From an uncultured Flavobacteriales bacterium (GTDB lineage: Bacteria; Bacteroidota; Bacteroidia; Flavobacteriales; Schleiferiaceae), in assembly GCA_913055685.1 (NCBI GenBank), contig CAJXKC010000005.1:1-64000 (forward strand): a DNA stretch of 64,000 bases. Reading direction: 5' to 3'. Each line of letters begins with the position of its first letter. The stretch's first letter is position 1. Shown here piece by piece: positions 27,596 through 36,571 of the stretch. Under the pieces are notes generated by a model, which made no database searches, had not been told where the DNA came from, and saw nothing but the letters and a program-made list of their open reading frames with translations. The position numbers and the translations under genes are program-made.

Positions 27596-27642
27596 AATCA
27601 GGTCCTTGATACAAAAGCAGAAGCGGTTTTTATGGTTTAGCC

Positions 27643-28863
27643 TTAGATTCCTTCTGGAATTTTGGCGCAAAAGGCGTGGCGGCCGTTTTGGAAATACATT
27701 AATCTAGATTCTGGGTCTATGGTAACACGACTTTTAATATGTCTGGAATTAAAGCGCGGATCATCTTTGTTAGTAAACAAAATCGTTCCCGACTGGGCCT
27801 CCACGATAAACAAGCCAGTCGTTGTGGTGATATAGTAGTTCCCTTCAAAAGTTTCAATACTATGTGCCGGATTACCCCAAGCCAAATCAGTAGATTGAAG
27901 TAAGGATCCTACCTTTTTATTCAAGTACAAAAGTTGTTCCGTATCACCTTTTAAAACCAAGGTATCTCCCCTTTGAACTATAATCCCTGCATCCATATTG
28001 GCCGAACCTGGATCAGAGACTAAACCCCTAAAATCCCTTTCCCAAAGTACGCTGCCATCCTGTAAGTCTAGAGCAAACAATTTTTTATGAATCATGCCAT
28101 AAACGCCCATATCATCAACTTGTAAAACTGCTGCTCCCGAGACTACATCCGCGTAGTTAATATGCCAAAGCAAGGTATCAGCACTTAGATTATAGGCGAA
28201 AATTTCGGTTCGGTCTCTTGACCACTTTAGACTCCTATTTTTCCATACTAGCACTTTATCTCCGTTGGCCATTTCGCCAAAATTTATACCATCAAATTGC
28301 GGCTTGTATCCATCGGTACTGGTGTATTTATACAGGGTATCCCAGCTATTCTGATCTGGCCGCGTACGAATTACTGCAGCACTTGTATTTGCATTAAAAG
28401 TGGTACCCGTATAAACATATCCATCATTAAGATAGATATAAGGACCAACCATATTAAATCGTTCCGACCATTGGCTCTGCCTAGTTTTGAGATTCAAACA
28501 GTCAATCGAGCTTATACTTGATAATATAAGGTAGTCTCCTAAAGCCTTAGTGGTCTCACCGCGGTAGGTCCAAGGCCCTTCCACATAATCAGACCAACTG
28601 TCAACTATTTGCCCCGTGTGTTTATTCATAAAGAGCACGGGAGCCCCCTTGCCTAGGTAATTATTATCGGTATTAAAAACTACCAAAGAGTCGTAGATAC
28701 AGGGGTTCATTCCGAGTGCAAAATGAATTAAAGTATCTTCAACAATGGGGCTTTTCCAGATAATTTCTAATTTACTATCCTTAACATCTGGGGTTCCAAC
28801 TAGCTTCGAGTCTTTTTTGTTACAACTGTGCAACAAAAAAATAATCGTAAAAAGAAAATACAT
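27643..28863 (-). CDS. PQQ-like beta-propeller lipoprotein (paralogue 3)
   Basis: This is the most divergent of the three paralogues, 406 residues from ATG 28863, which is 5 bases after the hydrolase stop. The signal is MYFLFTIIFLLHSC with the lipobox Cys followed by NKK. The same landmarks as in the other two copies appear: GLGMNP or equivalent, GKGAPVLFMNK, WSDYVEGPW, DGINFGEMANGDKV and the C-terminus FQNGRHAFCAKIPEGI. Strong conservation of the C-terminus among copies suggests a shared partner or surface. It is transcribed with the upstream hydrolase; a chaperone-like or inhibitor-like pairing with that enzyme is only a hypothesis. Confidence 0.85.
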   Translation of the reverse strand: MYFLFTIIFLLHSCNKKDSKLVGTPDVKDSKLEIIWKSPIVEDTLIHFALGMNPCIYDSLVVFNTDNNYLGKGAPVLFMNKHTGQIVDSWSDYVEGPWTYRGETTKALGDYLILSSISSIDCLNLKTRQSQWSERFNMVGPYIYLNDGYVYTGTTFNANTSAAVIRTRPDQNSWDTLYKYTSTDGYKPQFDGINFGEMANGDKVLVWKNRSLKWSRDRTEIFAYNLSADTLLWHINYADVVSGAAVLQVDDMGVYGMIHKKLFALDLQDGSVLWERDFRGLVSDPGSANMDAGIIVQRGDTLVLKGDTEQLLYLNKKVGSLLQSTDLAWGNPAHSIETFEGNYYITTTTGLFIVEAQSGTILFTNKDDPRFNSRHIKSRVTIDPESRLMYFQNGRHAFCAKIPEGI

Positions 28864-28867
28864 CTTT

Positions 28868-30451
28868 CTACTTTCTAGAAATAATAAAATTCGGTCCATG
28901 TCTTCCTTCAAATAAATCACTTAATCCTGTTCTAGTTTCGGAGGAATTACGCTCCTGCATGTGATTAGTCTCAGCCATTCTAACTGTCTTATAAACGCCT
29001 GGATAACCAGTTTGCGATGACTTTGTTACCACTCCATCATTTTCCTCTTCAATTATTACGTGTCCGATAACCGTACTAACTGAGCAAATAGAATCCAATG
29101 AACTCGGACAATTACCTGGGTTTAATATCCGTGTCCTAGAGAATTGATAAGTACCCTTAGGCCCAGATTGACTATAACAGTCACAATAATAACCGTCGAT
29201 AAAAGTGGAATCCCTTCGAGCACCAATTATCCGCTTCCAGGTAGTGTTTGCGGTAGCCAACCAATGTGCAGCTGAATCATAAAACTCCGCTTTTTGCCGA
29301 GGCTCCTTACCAGGATATCTAAAACCCAAAAGAACAAAAGCAACAGGGCCACTAACCATTTCAGCTAAATTCAGCTCATTTTTTTCTGCTGTTAAATGCT
29401 CATTTTTCTTTGCAATGAAATCATTAATACGATTATTCACCTTTCTTGGCATTTGATCGTCTGAATCAAGGTAAAAGGGCGAATCAGGTAAAAATGCTCC
29501 GAATTTTGCACTATCTACTTCGTAGGTCATTGAATTTAAAGTCCTCCATAATACAGGTTCTTTCTCTACACCATAAAAATTTACTACCTCAATATTATCA
29601 TTAGCAGCAATTGAGTCTAATACAATTAATTCAGGGGCTCCAACTTTATAATGTTTTGCGATTTCCTTTCGAATAGAGCTAACTAATATTGGCAGAACAT
29701 TAGTAGTCAAACCATCACATGCAGATGTAGCAAAGTCATTTATGACATCAGGACTTATTATTAAGTCAAGTAAAAAAATGGAATCTGTAAATTCTGTGAT
29801 TTCAGCCCTCGACATTACCCTACATCCTTTATTAATCCACTTTTGTGCTCTACCATTGGAACTGTTATTAATAACCATAGCGCCTTTATGTGGGCTGCCG
29901 AAAGTGACGAGACCTTTGAAAAGTTCTGGTACATGAATCAAGGGGTCGGTGTTAAAATATGCTCTGCGCAAGGCTCTAGCCATTATACCACCCTGACTGT
30001 GTGCAATTACGAATGCTTCTTGCCGACTTAAATGGGAAAAATTGGAACTTTTTACGTGTTGATCTAATTTATTACCGTAGTCAGTGGCAGCATTAAATAT
30101 ATCAGATGTCTCGGAATCATTATAATCCAAGTTTACTGAAAATGCTTTTCGTTCCTTGTAATTTGGCAATTTTCTAACACCTTGGTCTCTTGTGGCGTGC
30201 ACGACCCCTTGCCAGGACTCGACTCCGCCCGCCAAACCATGTATCCAATACACCATTTTATAACCGGTATCATTGGGGTTACCTGCCGATCCAGAGCCGG
30301 TCCAGCCGCCGTAGGATCCTAAACTGTCGCCCACCCCAAGGCCGCTTTCGACGCTGTCGATTACCAAAGAATCGGTCGCGAAAATTTCGGTCTGCGCACT
30401 GAGGCTAAGACCAATCATTATTGTGAATAGTAGATATGTTAATTTTTTCAT
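28868..30451 (-). CDS. Secreted alpha/beta-hydrolase (lipase/PGAP1-like)
   Basis: The 527 residues start with a signal peptide (MKKLTYLLFTIMIGLSLSAQ) and a Gly/Ser-rich region. The hydrolase core shows the oxyanion segment YWIHGLAGG, the nucleophile elbow IAHSQGG and LVTFGSPHKGA, typical of triacylglycerol lipase and PGAP1-like esterases. The catalytic Asp/His are probably in the last third (ENDGVVTKSSQ and ETNHMQE). There is no T9SS sorting domain, so periplasmic or OM-released location is likely. It is the first gene of a four-gene operon with three propeller lipoproteins. Confidence 0.82.
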   Translation of the reverse strand: MKKLTYLLFTIMIGLSLSAQTEIFATDSLVIDSVESGLGVGDSLGSYGGWTGSGSAGNPNDTGYKMVYWIHGLAGGVESWQGVVHATRDQGVRKLPNYKERKAFSVNLDYNDSETSDIFNAATDYGNKLDQHVKSSNFSHLSRQEAFVIAHSQGGIMARALRRAYFNTDPLIHVPELFKGLVTFGSPHKGAMVINNSSNGRAQKWINKGCRVMSRAEITEFTDSIFLLDLIISPDVINDFATSACDGLTTNVLPILVSSIRKEIAKHYKVGAPELIVLDSIAANDNIEVVNFYGVEKEPVLWRTLNSMTYEVDSAKFGAFLPDSPFYLDSDDQMPRKVNNRINDFIAKKNEHLTAEKNELNLAEMVSGPVAFVLLGFRYPGKEPRQKAEFYDSAAHWLATANTTWKRIIGARRDSTFIDGYYCDCYSQSGPKGTYQFSRTRILNPGNCPSSLDSICSVSTVIGHVIIEEENDGVVTKSSQTGYPGVYKTVRMAETNHMQERNSSETRTGLSDLFEGRHGPNFIISRK

Positions 30452-30477
30452 GACAATAGTATTTTGTAGCCCTAGGC

Positions 30478-31542
30478 CTAGTTAATCTTCTGAATGGTTT
30501 CGGTATATACACCCTGATTGGTACTCACAATCAGGATTAAGGGTCCATTGGGATAGCTCGACCCATTGAGGGCGATCATCCCTTCATTGATGCTGGGATT
30601 CATATGGCTTTGAACAATGTTCCCCATATGATCGCGCACCTGTACCATCGAAACTTGGGCTTCGGGTATGCCTACTAAAACTATTTCGTAATCACCTTGG
30701 ACCGGACTCGGGTAGACTTCCAAATGAGCCTGATCAGTATACTTTTCAATTTCCCCGTTGATGTCCTCAATCACGTGATTGGAGAAAACCTTGGTTTCTA
30801 CGAAGGTTACCGGGTGACTCAGACGCTGATTGGTTCTCCGCTCCTTGCTCCATACCTCCACATAGCCATAAGGGGCGAAAAGGGTGTATTTAATATGACT
30901 TTCAATGAAAGTACTATCCTCGGTAAAACTGGAGATGATCTCTAAATCCTTTGGCCGGATTTCTACATACGAGTTTCCCTTGGTGAGCTTAAAGGCATTA
31001 TCGGGCAATTCATAAAAGGTAGCGCCATTATTCTCGGCTTCGGAAACAAAATCGGAATGCTTATTAGGGAAAAATAGCATCACCGGCTGAAATCCTTCGG
31101 TGAGGTAAAAGCTGCTCAGGGCATCTGAGTTTAATTGCTCTACATCATTATTGGGGAAATAATAAACTTGGGCGCCGCTTGAGTCAAAGCCAAAACTCCC
31201 GGTCGGTGTAACTAATTGCAAATCGGGAGTAGACATCCAGGCTTCCAATTCGAAGCTCTTTTTATTTATAATCTGGAAATACTGCTCCTTGGCACTATTA
31301 ATACCCACGCAGACCTCCTTCTTACGCTCCTCTATTTGCAAAAGGTCACGTTCACTCCAATCAATCTGATCGATAGTCGTACCAGCGGGCAACTCTGCAT
31401 GCTTGTACTCCTCCACCTCATACCGATACCTGGCCTCGGTACTGTCATTAATGGGATTAAAAATATTCTGGGATTGCGCGGCAAAGGCAAGCAGCGCGAA
31501 GGCGGCTAGCCATAGGGCCCGCCGAACTACTAAATGTTTCAT
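30478..31542 (-). CDS. Secreted protein with T9SS type A sorting domain
   Basis: The 354 residues have a signal peptide (LWLAAFALLAFAAQSQ), an unrecognised beta-rich body (about 25-270) and a C-terminal sorting domain from about 275 (YPSPVQGDYEIVLVG, then VQVRDHMGNIV and TNQGVYTETIQKIN). Proteins with this domain are exported by the type IX system and usually anchored at or released from the cell surface. It ends 26 bp upstream of the hydrolase gene on the same strand, so the two may share a transcript. The body has no motif I can name. Confidence 0.85.
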   Translation of the reverse strand: MKHLVVRRALWLAAFALLAFAAQSQNIFNPINDSTEARYRYEVEEYKHAELPAGTTIDQIDWSERDLLQIEERKKEVCVGINSAKEQYFQIINKKSFELEAWMSTPDLQLVTPTGSFGFDSSGAQVYYFPNNDVEQLNSDALSSFYLTEGFQPVMLFFPNKHSDFVSEAENNGATFYELPDNAFKLTKGNSYVEIRPKDLEIISSFTEDSTFIESHIKYTLFAPYGYVEVWSKERRTNQRLSHPVTFVETKVFSNHVIEDINGEIEKYTDQAHLEVYPSPVQGDYEIVLVGIPEAQVSMVQVRDHMGNIVQSHMNPSINEGMIALNGSSYPNGPLILIVSTNQGVYTETIQKIN

Positions 31543-31724
31543 CTGGTTAAGGTTTTGATTTACCCAAACCTAGAAAATTTATTGGCAAAAAAGGAATTTT
31601 AAACGTTTAAGTGACAGAGAATCAGGGGTTAAGCGCTATAAATCGAGACTCAAAGTCCTTAATTATAGGTTACTTAAGAAAATTTCTAAGTGAATAAGAG
31701 ACAGGCACTTATTTTAAGGCTATC

Positions 31725-32906
31725 CTAACGCAAAACCGTCACAAAACCACGCTTAATACGCGTCTTGGTCTCCCGCTCGCTCGAGAAGCGATACTCTAAG
31801 GTATAGGTATAAACCCCGCTGTGTTCGGCATTGGTGCCGTCCCAGCCTACCTCCGGACTCAGGGTTTCGAAGACCTTGCGGCCCCATTTATCGAAAATGC
31901 GGAGATCGTAATGCTCTAAATATCCATCTACCCCACAAACGGGTAATATGCTGAAAACATCATTGCGGTTGTCGCCATTGGGGGTAAAAGCATCGGGGGC
32001 ATACACCACGCATTCTTCGCAGTTTACCAGCTCTACCAAAATGCTGTCGGTATAGGTACAAAGACCATTGCTAATACGAGCACTGTAAGTTCCGGGCGCC
32101 GTAATAATGAAATTAGGATCGGTGCTGCCATCGCTCCAAAGTACGTTTATTCCGGGGGCTTTGATGCGTAAATCAATGCGTCCCTCCTGACAAATAATGG
32201 TATCCTTAGGCAATTGCGGGAAATCATTCTCTACCACTTCCACGAAATCCACCATGATATAGGCTTCTTCGGGATTCATTGCATTCTCTAAAGGAACGGC
32301 CGTAGTTTCAAAGTCATTGCGGAAATTACCAATGGTAATGTACTTCTCCCCACCCTGGGCCTTGAAGATGCCGCAAATGGGGGTCCAATAGTTTACCTGA
32401 GTAACCGGATTGGTCGCCACTACCTGTGGATCGGCATAAATCACGCGATCGGGATTAATACTGTCAATCACCGTATCGGTAAACAACATCCCAATATTAT
32501 TGATGCCATAGGCCTCACGGGTCTGATTGTTATTACGGGGACGTACGTAGAATGTCGCACGGTAATATTTCCCAGAATCCAAAGGACGCATCAGTTCCCC
32601 ATGTAAATATTCACGGTAAAATACCAAACCGGTGATATTGCGGCCAAAGACGCGGATCCCGGCAAATCCTTCACCGTCGAAGGCTAAACTATTATTGGTA
32701 GCCGAGTCACTGCCCGGGAATGCACAGGGGTGGTAGTAATCCGGACTCCCAGCATAATAATCCCAAGGGGCTACATAGCTGTTAAAACCCTGACTAGTAT
32801 CAATAGGACAGTCCCCTTGATTCTCAAAGCTTGGATTACGAACTAAATTCTGAGCCGATAAAGATCCGAGGCTCATTAAAAACACAAGTAGTGTAAGTCT
32901 TTTCAT
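31725..32906 (-). CDS. Secreted protein with gliding-motility-type C-terminal domain (T9SS type B)
   Basis: The 393 residues start with a signal peptide ending SAQ, followed by NLVRNPSFENQGDCP, the opening of carbohydrate-binding-like/jelly-roll OmpA-associated adhesin modules. A PKD/Ig-like segment is around residues 230-295 (LRIKAPGINVLWSDGSTDPN, SISNG-type strands). The C-terminal gliding domain follows: CVVYAPDAFTPNGDNRNDVF, YDLRIFDKWGRKVFET and WDGTNAEHSGVYTYTLEYRF. Likely a surface adhesin-like protein exported by T9SS. It stands alone with 180 bp before the next gene. Confidence 0.88.
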   Translation of the reverse strand: MKRLTLLVFLMSLGSLSAQNLVRNPSFENQGDCPIDTSQGFNSYVAPWDYYAGSPDYYHPCAFPGSDSATNNSLAFDGEGFAGIRVFGRNITGLVFYREYLHGELMRPLDSGKYYRATFYVRPRNNNQTREAYGINNIGMLFTDTVIDSINPDRVIYADPQVVATNPVTQVNYWTPICGIFKAQGGEKYITIGNFRNDFETTAVPLENAMNPEEAYIMVDFVEVVENDFPQLPKDTIICQEGRIDLRIKAPGINVLWSDGSTDPNFIITAPGTYSARISNGLCTYTDSILVELVNCEECVVYAPDAFTPNGDNRNDVFSILPVCGVDGYLEHYDLRIFDKWGRKVFETLSPEVGWDGTNAEHSGVYTYTLEYRFSSERETKTRIKRGFVTVLR

Positions 32907-33072
32907 AGACGCTCCCTCAATTGAGGCAAATTTCTAAGAATGGCTAAAATATAAAAAGCCAGCATTATTATAGGGGATGAGGGAATTATTAAACGAAATT
33001 TTTGGGGCTTTATTTAAATTTTATTTTTTACCCTTTTTAAAAAAGGGTGAAAATCTTTTTTCTTTTTTCCCG

Positions 33073-33688
33073 CTTTGATCCGGCCTTCGGATTAGTAGTT
33101 CTAAGATTTATCTTGATTCTTTTGTGCCCTTAGGCCGGGCAGGCCATTTTCCCGCTTTTTTTTCTTGATAAAAAAAAGCTTCAAAAAAAATCAAGCCCAG
33201 CCAAGGCCTTTGCCTCCCTTTGGTCGGCACCGTGGACCACCAATTTCGCTTATTTATAAAATGAGTTCCGCCTTCTTCGTTTGATTATATCACCATAGTG
33301 CAATCCTCATTCCGGCGGCCACCTAAGGCTGCGCCTGGGCCCCTGTCACCCGCAAGCATCCATCTAAAAACAAAATTGTTGTTACCAAACTAATTTGCAT
33401 GAAAGATTTCGACTGTACTAGAAACATCATCGAAGGCGGGACCGGCATAGCCTTTCGACCCGTAAAATTTAAGCTAGGGAGCGTTTAAGAAAGAAACGCT
33501 GTTTGAGGCCCTGGTTTACCAGGCCGAGTTCGTTTCTTTCCAGCGAGAAAGCGTAAAATTTGAGGGAGAAAGGCAAGCCTTGACTTTTGGTTACTTTTGG
33601 TCAAGCAAAAGTAACAAGGCCCGCCCGGCCATAGGGCAAAAAAATCTATCACATAAGGATAATAACTTATCCGAAGACCTATCCAAAG
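33073..33688. repeat. Large repeat element, copy A
   Basis: About 616 bp, repeated in the same orientation at 35028-35760. It has imperfect inverted ends (CTTCGGATTAGTAG and TTAGGCCGGGCAGGCC on the left against the complement of GGCCCGCCCGGCCATAGGGC and TTATCCGAAG on the right, about 60 bp in all). Inside lie a CTTGAT...ATCAAG poly-A hairpin and a conserved core near 33300-33350 (CCTCATTCCGGCGGCCACC). A GGCCTGGTTTACCAGGCC hairpin, split so as to sit between the words GAG and GAG, lies near 33510. The short frames it contains are not gene-like. A mobile non-coding element or structured RNA are both possible. Confidence 0.8.
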
Positions 33689-33723
33689 AAAAAATAAAAA
33701 AAAGGCCCTGTCCCGTCTTGGGA

Positions 33724-34851
33724 CTAAAAGATCTTTTTAAAAACCCTTTTAAACCGTCCTAAATTAAAAGCATAATAAAAAAACCATGCGGTAGCACTAC
33801 CAAGCGAAGCGTAACTCCATGCCTCGAAAATAGTATTCTTGAAATTCCAAAAGGCTCTCGTTCTGCCCACGGCATGGCGTATATTCGCAAGATCCATGGG
33901 TAAAAACCAACGGATGTATTTACCGCCTTCCACGGTAGTTTTAACCGGTTTCTCACCCAGGGCCACGCGGATGTAATTATCCATTAATTGGGTGCCGATA
34001 TAGTCGGAAAGCATAATGGAGCCCCAAACCCGGGGATTGATTTCAATCACCTTGGGATTCATCTCGTCATCACACATAAATTCAATCATGGCGATACCTT
34101 CCCATTCCAAGGCCGCTAATACTTGCTCACCCAAGGCTTCCATTTCCGGTTCTACCCGGGCCACCGAAAAGACGGTGACGCCCCCGCTGGGTGGAGAGGT
34201 GCGGATGCGTTGATGTCCGTAGTGGGAGATTACTTTTCCGCCTGACATAAAATAGAACTCTCCTTTCACCGGTGAGCCGGTGAGCTTTTCTTGCACCACG
34301 TGATCGCTCCACTCAAAGTTTTCCAGGCGCTCCAAATCGGCGGGCTCATTCACATAAAACTGCCCTACGGCACCGCCGCCGTGGCGACGTTTTACCACCA
34401 CCGGACGAAAATTGGCCTTAAGATCCGGAAAATCTACTTCCTCATAAATCCGCGGAGCCGCTAATCCTTTTTGCAATAAAAACTTATTGAGGGCATACTT
34501 ATCCCGCGCCAATTCAAAATTCGCTCGATGTGGCAAGGTATAATGCCAGTGCTTATGCTGAGTACGATCCTTATAATTCAAAAACAAACTAATCCCCACC
34601 TCCGTCACCGGCATATACACCAGTCGATAGGCCTTAAACTTTTCCGCCAAGGCATCCATGGTCTCCATAAACACCTCCGGATTCGCATGATTAATCCGAT
34701 GAACCTTCTTCCCATACACCAAGGACAGACGACCATTATCAAACTCCGACAACAATATCGCCTGATACCGACTCCGCAAGAAATTATACAAATCAAAGGT
34801 CTTGCGCAAATGCGCATCGGGAATTACAAGCAATACATCAGATTGAGACAT
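33724..34851 (-). CDS. ATP-grasp carboxylate-amine ligase family protein
   Basis: The 375 residues show a pre-ATP-grasp Rossmann part (about 1-110), the ATP-grasp A and B subdomains with VVVKRRHGGGAVGQF and ENFEWSDHVVQEKLTG, and the metal-binding NPRVWGS in KVIEINPRVWGSIMLSDY. A C-terminal segment with hydrophobic helices (WSYASLGSATAWFFYYAF) is probably membrane-associated. Members of this type ligate an amino acid or amine to a carboxylate, often on cell-surface sugars or peptides. The substrate cannot be named. It stands alone, bracketed by two direct copies of a large repeat, which suggests the segment may have moved or been duplicated as a unit. Confidence 0.85.
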   Translation of the reverse strand: MSQSDVLLVIPDAHLRKTFDLYNFLRSRYQAILLSEFDNGRLSLVYGKKVHRINHANPEVFMETMDALAEKFKAYRLVYMPVTEVGISLFLNYKDRTQHKHWHYTLPHRANFELARDKYALNKFLLQKGLAAPRIYEEVDFPDLKANFRPVVVKRRHGGGAVGQFYVNEPADLERLENFEWSDHVVQEKLTGSPVKGEFYFMSGGKVISHYGHQRIRTSPPSGGVTVFSVARVEPEMEALGEQVLAALEWEGIAMIEFMCDDEMNPKVIEINPRVWGSIMLSDYIGTQLMDNYIRVALGEKPVKTTVEGGKYIRWFLPMDLANIRHAVGRTRAFWNFKNTIFEAWSYASLGSATAWFFYYAFNLGRFKRVFKKIF

Positions 34852-35027
34852 AGGGGTTTTAGTTTGGAAGGGCTAAGATAATGGACAATTGTATTGGTCG
34901 GACGAATTACAAAGATTTGGGATTTTACCGATGTCCACCTAAGCTGGTTTACCAGGCGGCAGGGCTCTCCGCTTGGAGCGGAGGCGGGGTTTCGCCTGCA
35001 GCGAGCGTTCTGCTTACAGCTTATTAT

Positions 35028-35760
35028 TTTGATTGGTCTACGGATTAGTAATACCAAGTTTTATCTTAACTCTTTATTGCCCTTAGGCCGGGCCGGCCAT
35101 TTTCCCGCTTTTTTTTCTTGATAAAAAAAAGCTCCAAAAAAAATCAAGCCCAGCCAAGGCCTTTGCCTCCCTTTGGTCGGCACCGTGGACCACCAATTTC
35201 GCTTGTTTATAAATTGAGTTCCACCTTCTTCGTTTGATCACATTAATACAGTGCAATCCTCATTCCGGCGGCCACCTAAGGCTGCGCCTGGGCCCCTGTC
35301 ACCCGCAAACTTCCATCTGTAACCAAAATTAATGCTACCCAACTAGTTTGCGCGAAAGATCTTCCGCTGTACTAGTATCAACATTGAAGGCGGGACCGGC
35401 ATAGCCTTTTGACCCGTAAAATTTAAGCTTGGGAGCGATTAAGAAAGAAACGCTGTTTGAGGCCCTGGTTTACCAGGCCGAGTTCGTTTCTTTCCAGCGA
35501 TAAAGCGTAAAATTTGAGGGAGAAAGGCAAGCCTTGACTTTTGGTTACTTTTATTCGAGGCATGTTAATTTTCAATGGAACTCATGAACTCACTCCCTTT
35601 GGTCGTTCGGTTGGTCAAGCAACCGAAGAGCGAAGCGATGAGTTCACAAACTCCTTTTAAAATTTTAAACTCGTTTGTAAAAGTAACAAGGCCCGCCCGG
35701 CCATAGGGCAAAGAGATTTTTAGTACCAGAATAATCACTAATCCGAAGACCAAATCAAAA
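35028..35760. repeat. Large repeat element, copy B (with internal insertion)
   Basis: Direct repeat of copy A, with better-preserved inverted ends: GATTGGTCTACGGATTAGT on the left against the complement of ACTAATCCGAAGACCAAATC on the right. Blocks such as GGCGGCCACCTAAGGCTGCG and CGTTTCTTTCCAGCGA are unchanged from A. Copy B carries an extra ~120 bp at about 35551-35680, itself a hairpin with TTCGGTTG/CAACCGAA and GAACTCAT/ATGAGTTC arms. Part of that insert reappears at 40668-40740. Confidence 0.8.
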
Positions 35761-35800
35761 AAAGAAATAAAGTTCAGTCCCTGCTTCGAACGCAGTGAGA

Positions 35801-35947
35801 AAACCCTGCTCGCCCCAAGGCGAAACCCTGCTGCGACTGCAAGGAGTAAACCCTGCTCGCCCCAAGGCGAAACCCCGCTGCGACTGCAAGGAGCAAACCC
35901 TGATCGCCCCAAGGCGAAACCCTGCTGCGACTGCAAGGAGCAAACCC
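35801..35947. repeat. 47-bp minisatellite, three units
   Basis: Units begin at 35801, 35848 and 35895 with AAACCCTG and a partial fourth at 35942. Each holds a TCGCCCCAAGGCGA hairpin and CTGCGACTGCAAGGAG. Exact 47-bp spacing and near-identity of units indicate recent expansion. It ends 9 bp before cysC. Confidence 0.85.
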
Positions 35948-35955
35948 CGCGGTGC

Positions 35956-36561
35956 CTAAGCCTTAGCTATCCTTCTCTCCAGAACCTCCATCACCATCCC
36001 CACTCCCTCTTCAAGAGACACTTGGTGCGTGGGCACCTTCACATCAGGTTGCTGTGGCTCCTCAAAAGGCGAGCTAATCCCCGTGAAATTCGAAATCTCC
36101 CCCCGGCGGGCTTTGGCATAAAGGCCTTTCACATCGCGTTTTTCGCATTCCTCGATGGGACAGTTTACATAGACCTCGATGAAGTTTTCGGGGCCAATCA
36201 AGTTCTTCACTCGGGTTCGTTCTTCTTCAAAGGGAGTGATGAAAGCGGTGAGGGTAATGATGCCGGCGTCTACCATCAACTTGGCCACTTCACCAATTCG
36301 GCGTAGGTTTTCCTTGCGGGCGGCATCGGAAAAATCGAGGTCGGAATTGAGGCCACTGCGAATATTATCACCGTCGAGAATATAGGTGTGCATACCGCGC
36401 TGGTAGAGCTGGCGCTCGAGTTCGGAAGCGAGGGTGGATTTACCTGATCCAGAGAGACCAATGAACCAGATTACGAGGCCAGGGTGACCCATAAGTCGAG
36501 CGCGGTCAGCCGCAGCTATAGCGTGCTTATGGGGAATGATATGTAATTTCTCTTGCGCCAT
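35956..36561 (-). CDS. cysC: Adenylylsulfate (APS) kinase
   Basis: It phosphorylates APS to PAPS, the sulfonate donor for sulfotransferases or the substrate of PAPS reductase. From ATG 36561 the protein has 201 residues with P-loop GLSGSGKST (35-43), the APS-binding segment YILDGDNIRSGLNSDL, RKENLRRIGEV, and IEVYVNCPIEECEKRDVKGLY, with the usual lid GEISNFTGISSPFEEP. The open frame upstream to 36612 would overlap the transporter gene and lacks conservation. It follows the SLC13 gene after 10 bp, so sulfate uptake and activation are co-expressed. The frame ends just beyond a minisatellite. Confidence 0.96.
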   Translation of the reverse strand: MAQEKLHIIPHKHAIAAADRARLMGHPGLVIWFIGLSGSGKSTLASELERQLYQRGMHTYILDGDNIRSGLNSDLDFSDAARKENLRRIGEVAKLMVDAGIITLTAFITPFEEERTRVKNLIGPENFIEVYVNCPIEECEKRDVKGLYAKARRGEISNFTGISSPFEEPQQPDVKVPTHQVSLEEGVGMVMEVLERRIAKA

Positions 36562-36571
36562 GGTAAATTCT

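Noticed and set aside
33025-33052. ACCCTTTTTAAAAAAGGGT hairpin as a terminator
   Set aside because: No transcript on either strand clearly ends there; the gene at 31725-32906 starts on the other side. Left unassigned.
33580-33762. 60-codon frame at the right end of copy A (MTFGYFWSSKSNKARPA)
   Set aside because: It lies within the repeat, is not kept as a frame in copy B because of the insertion, and overlaps the ATP-grasp 3' end.
35565-35936. Open frames of 60-120 codons within the minisatellite and copy B of the large repeat
   Set aside because: They are low-complexity translations of the repeats, with no start signals, and several overlapping frames are open at once.
35801-35947. Possible CRISPR array
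   Set aside because: The 47-bp units are contiguous and near-identical with no unique spacers, and no cas genes are nearby. It is a minisatellite.
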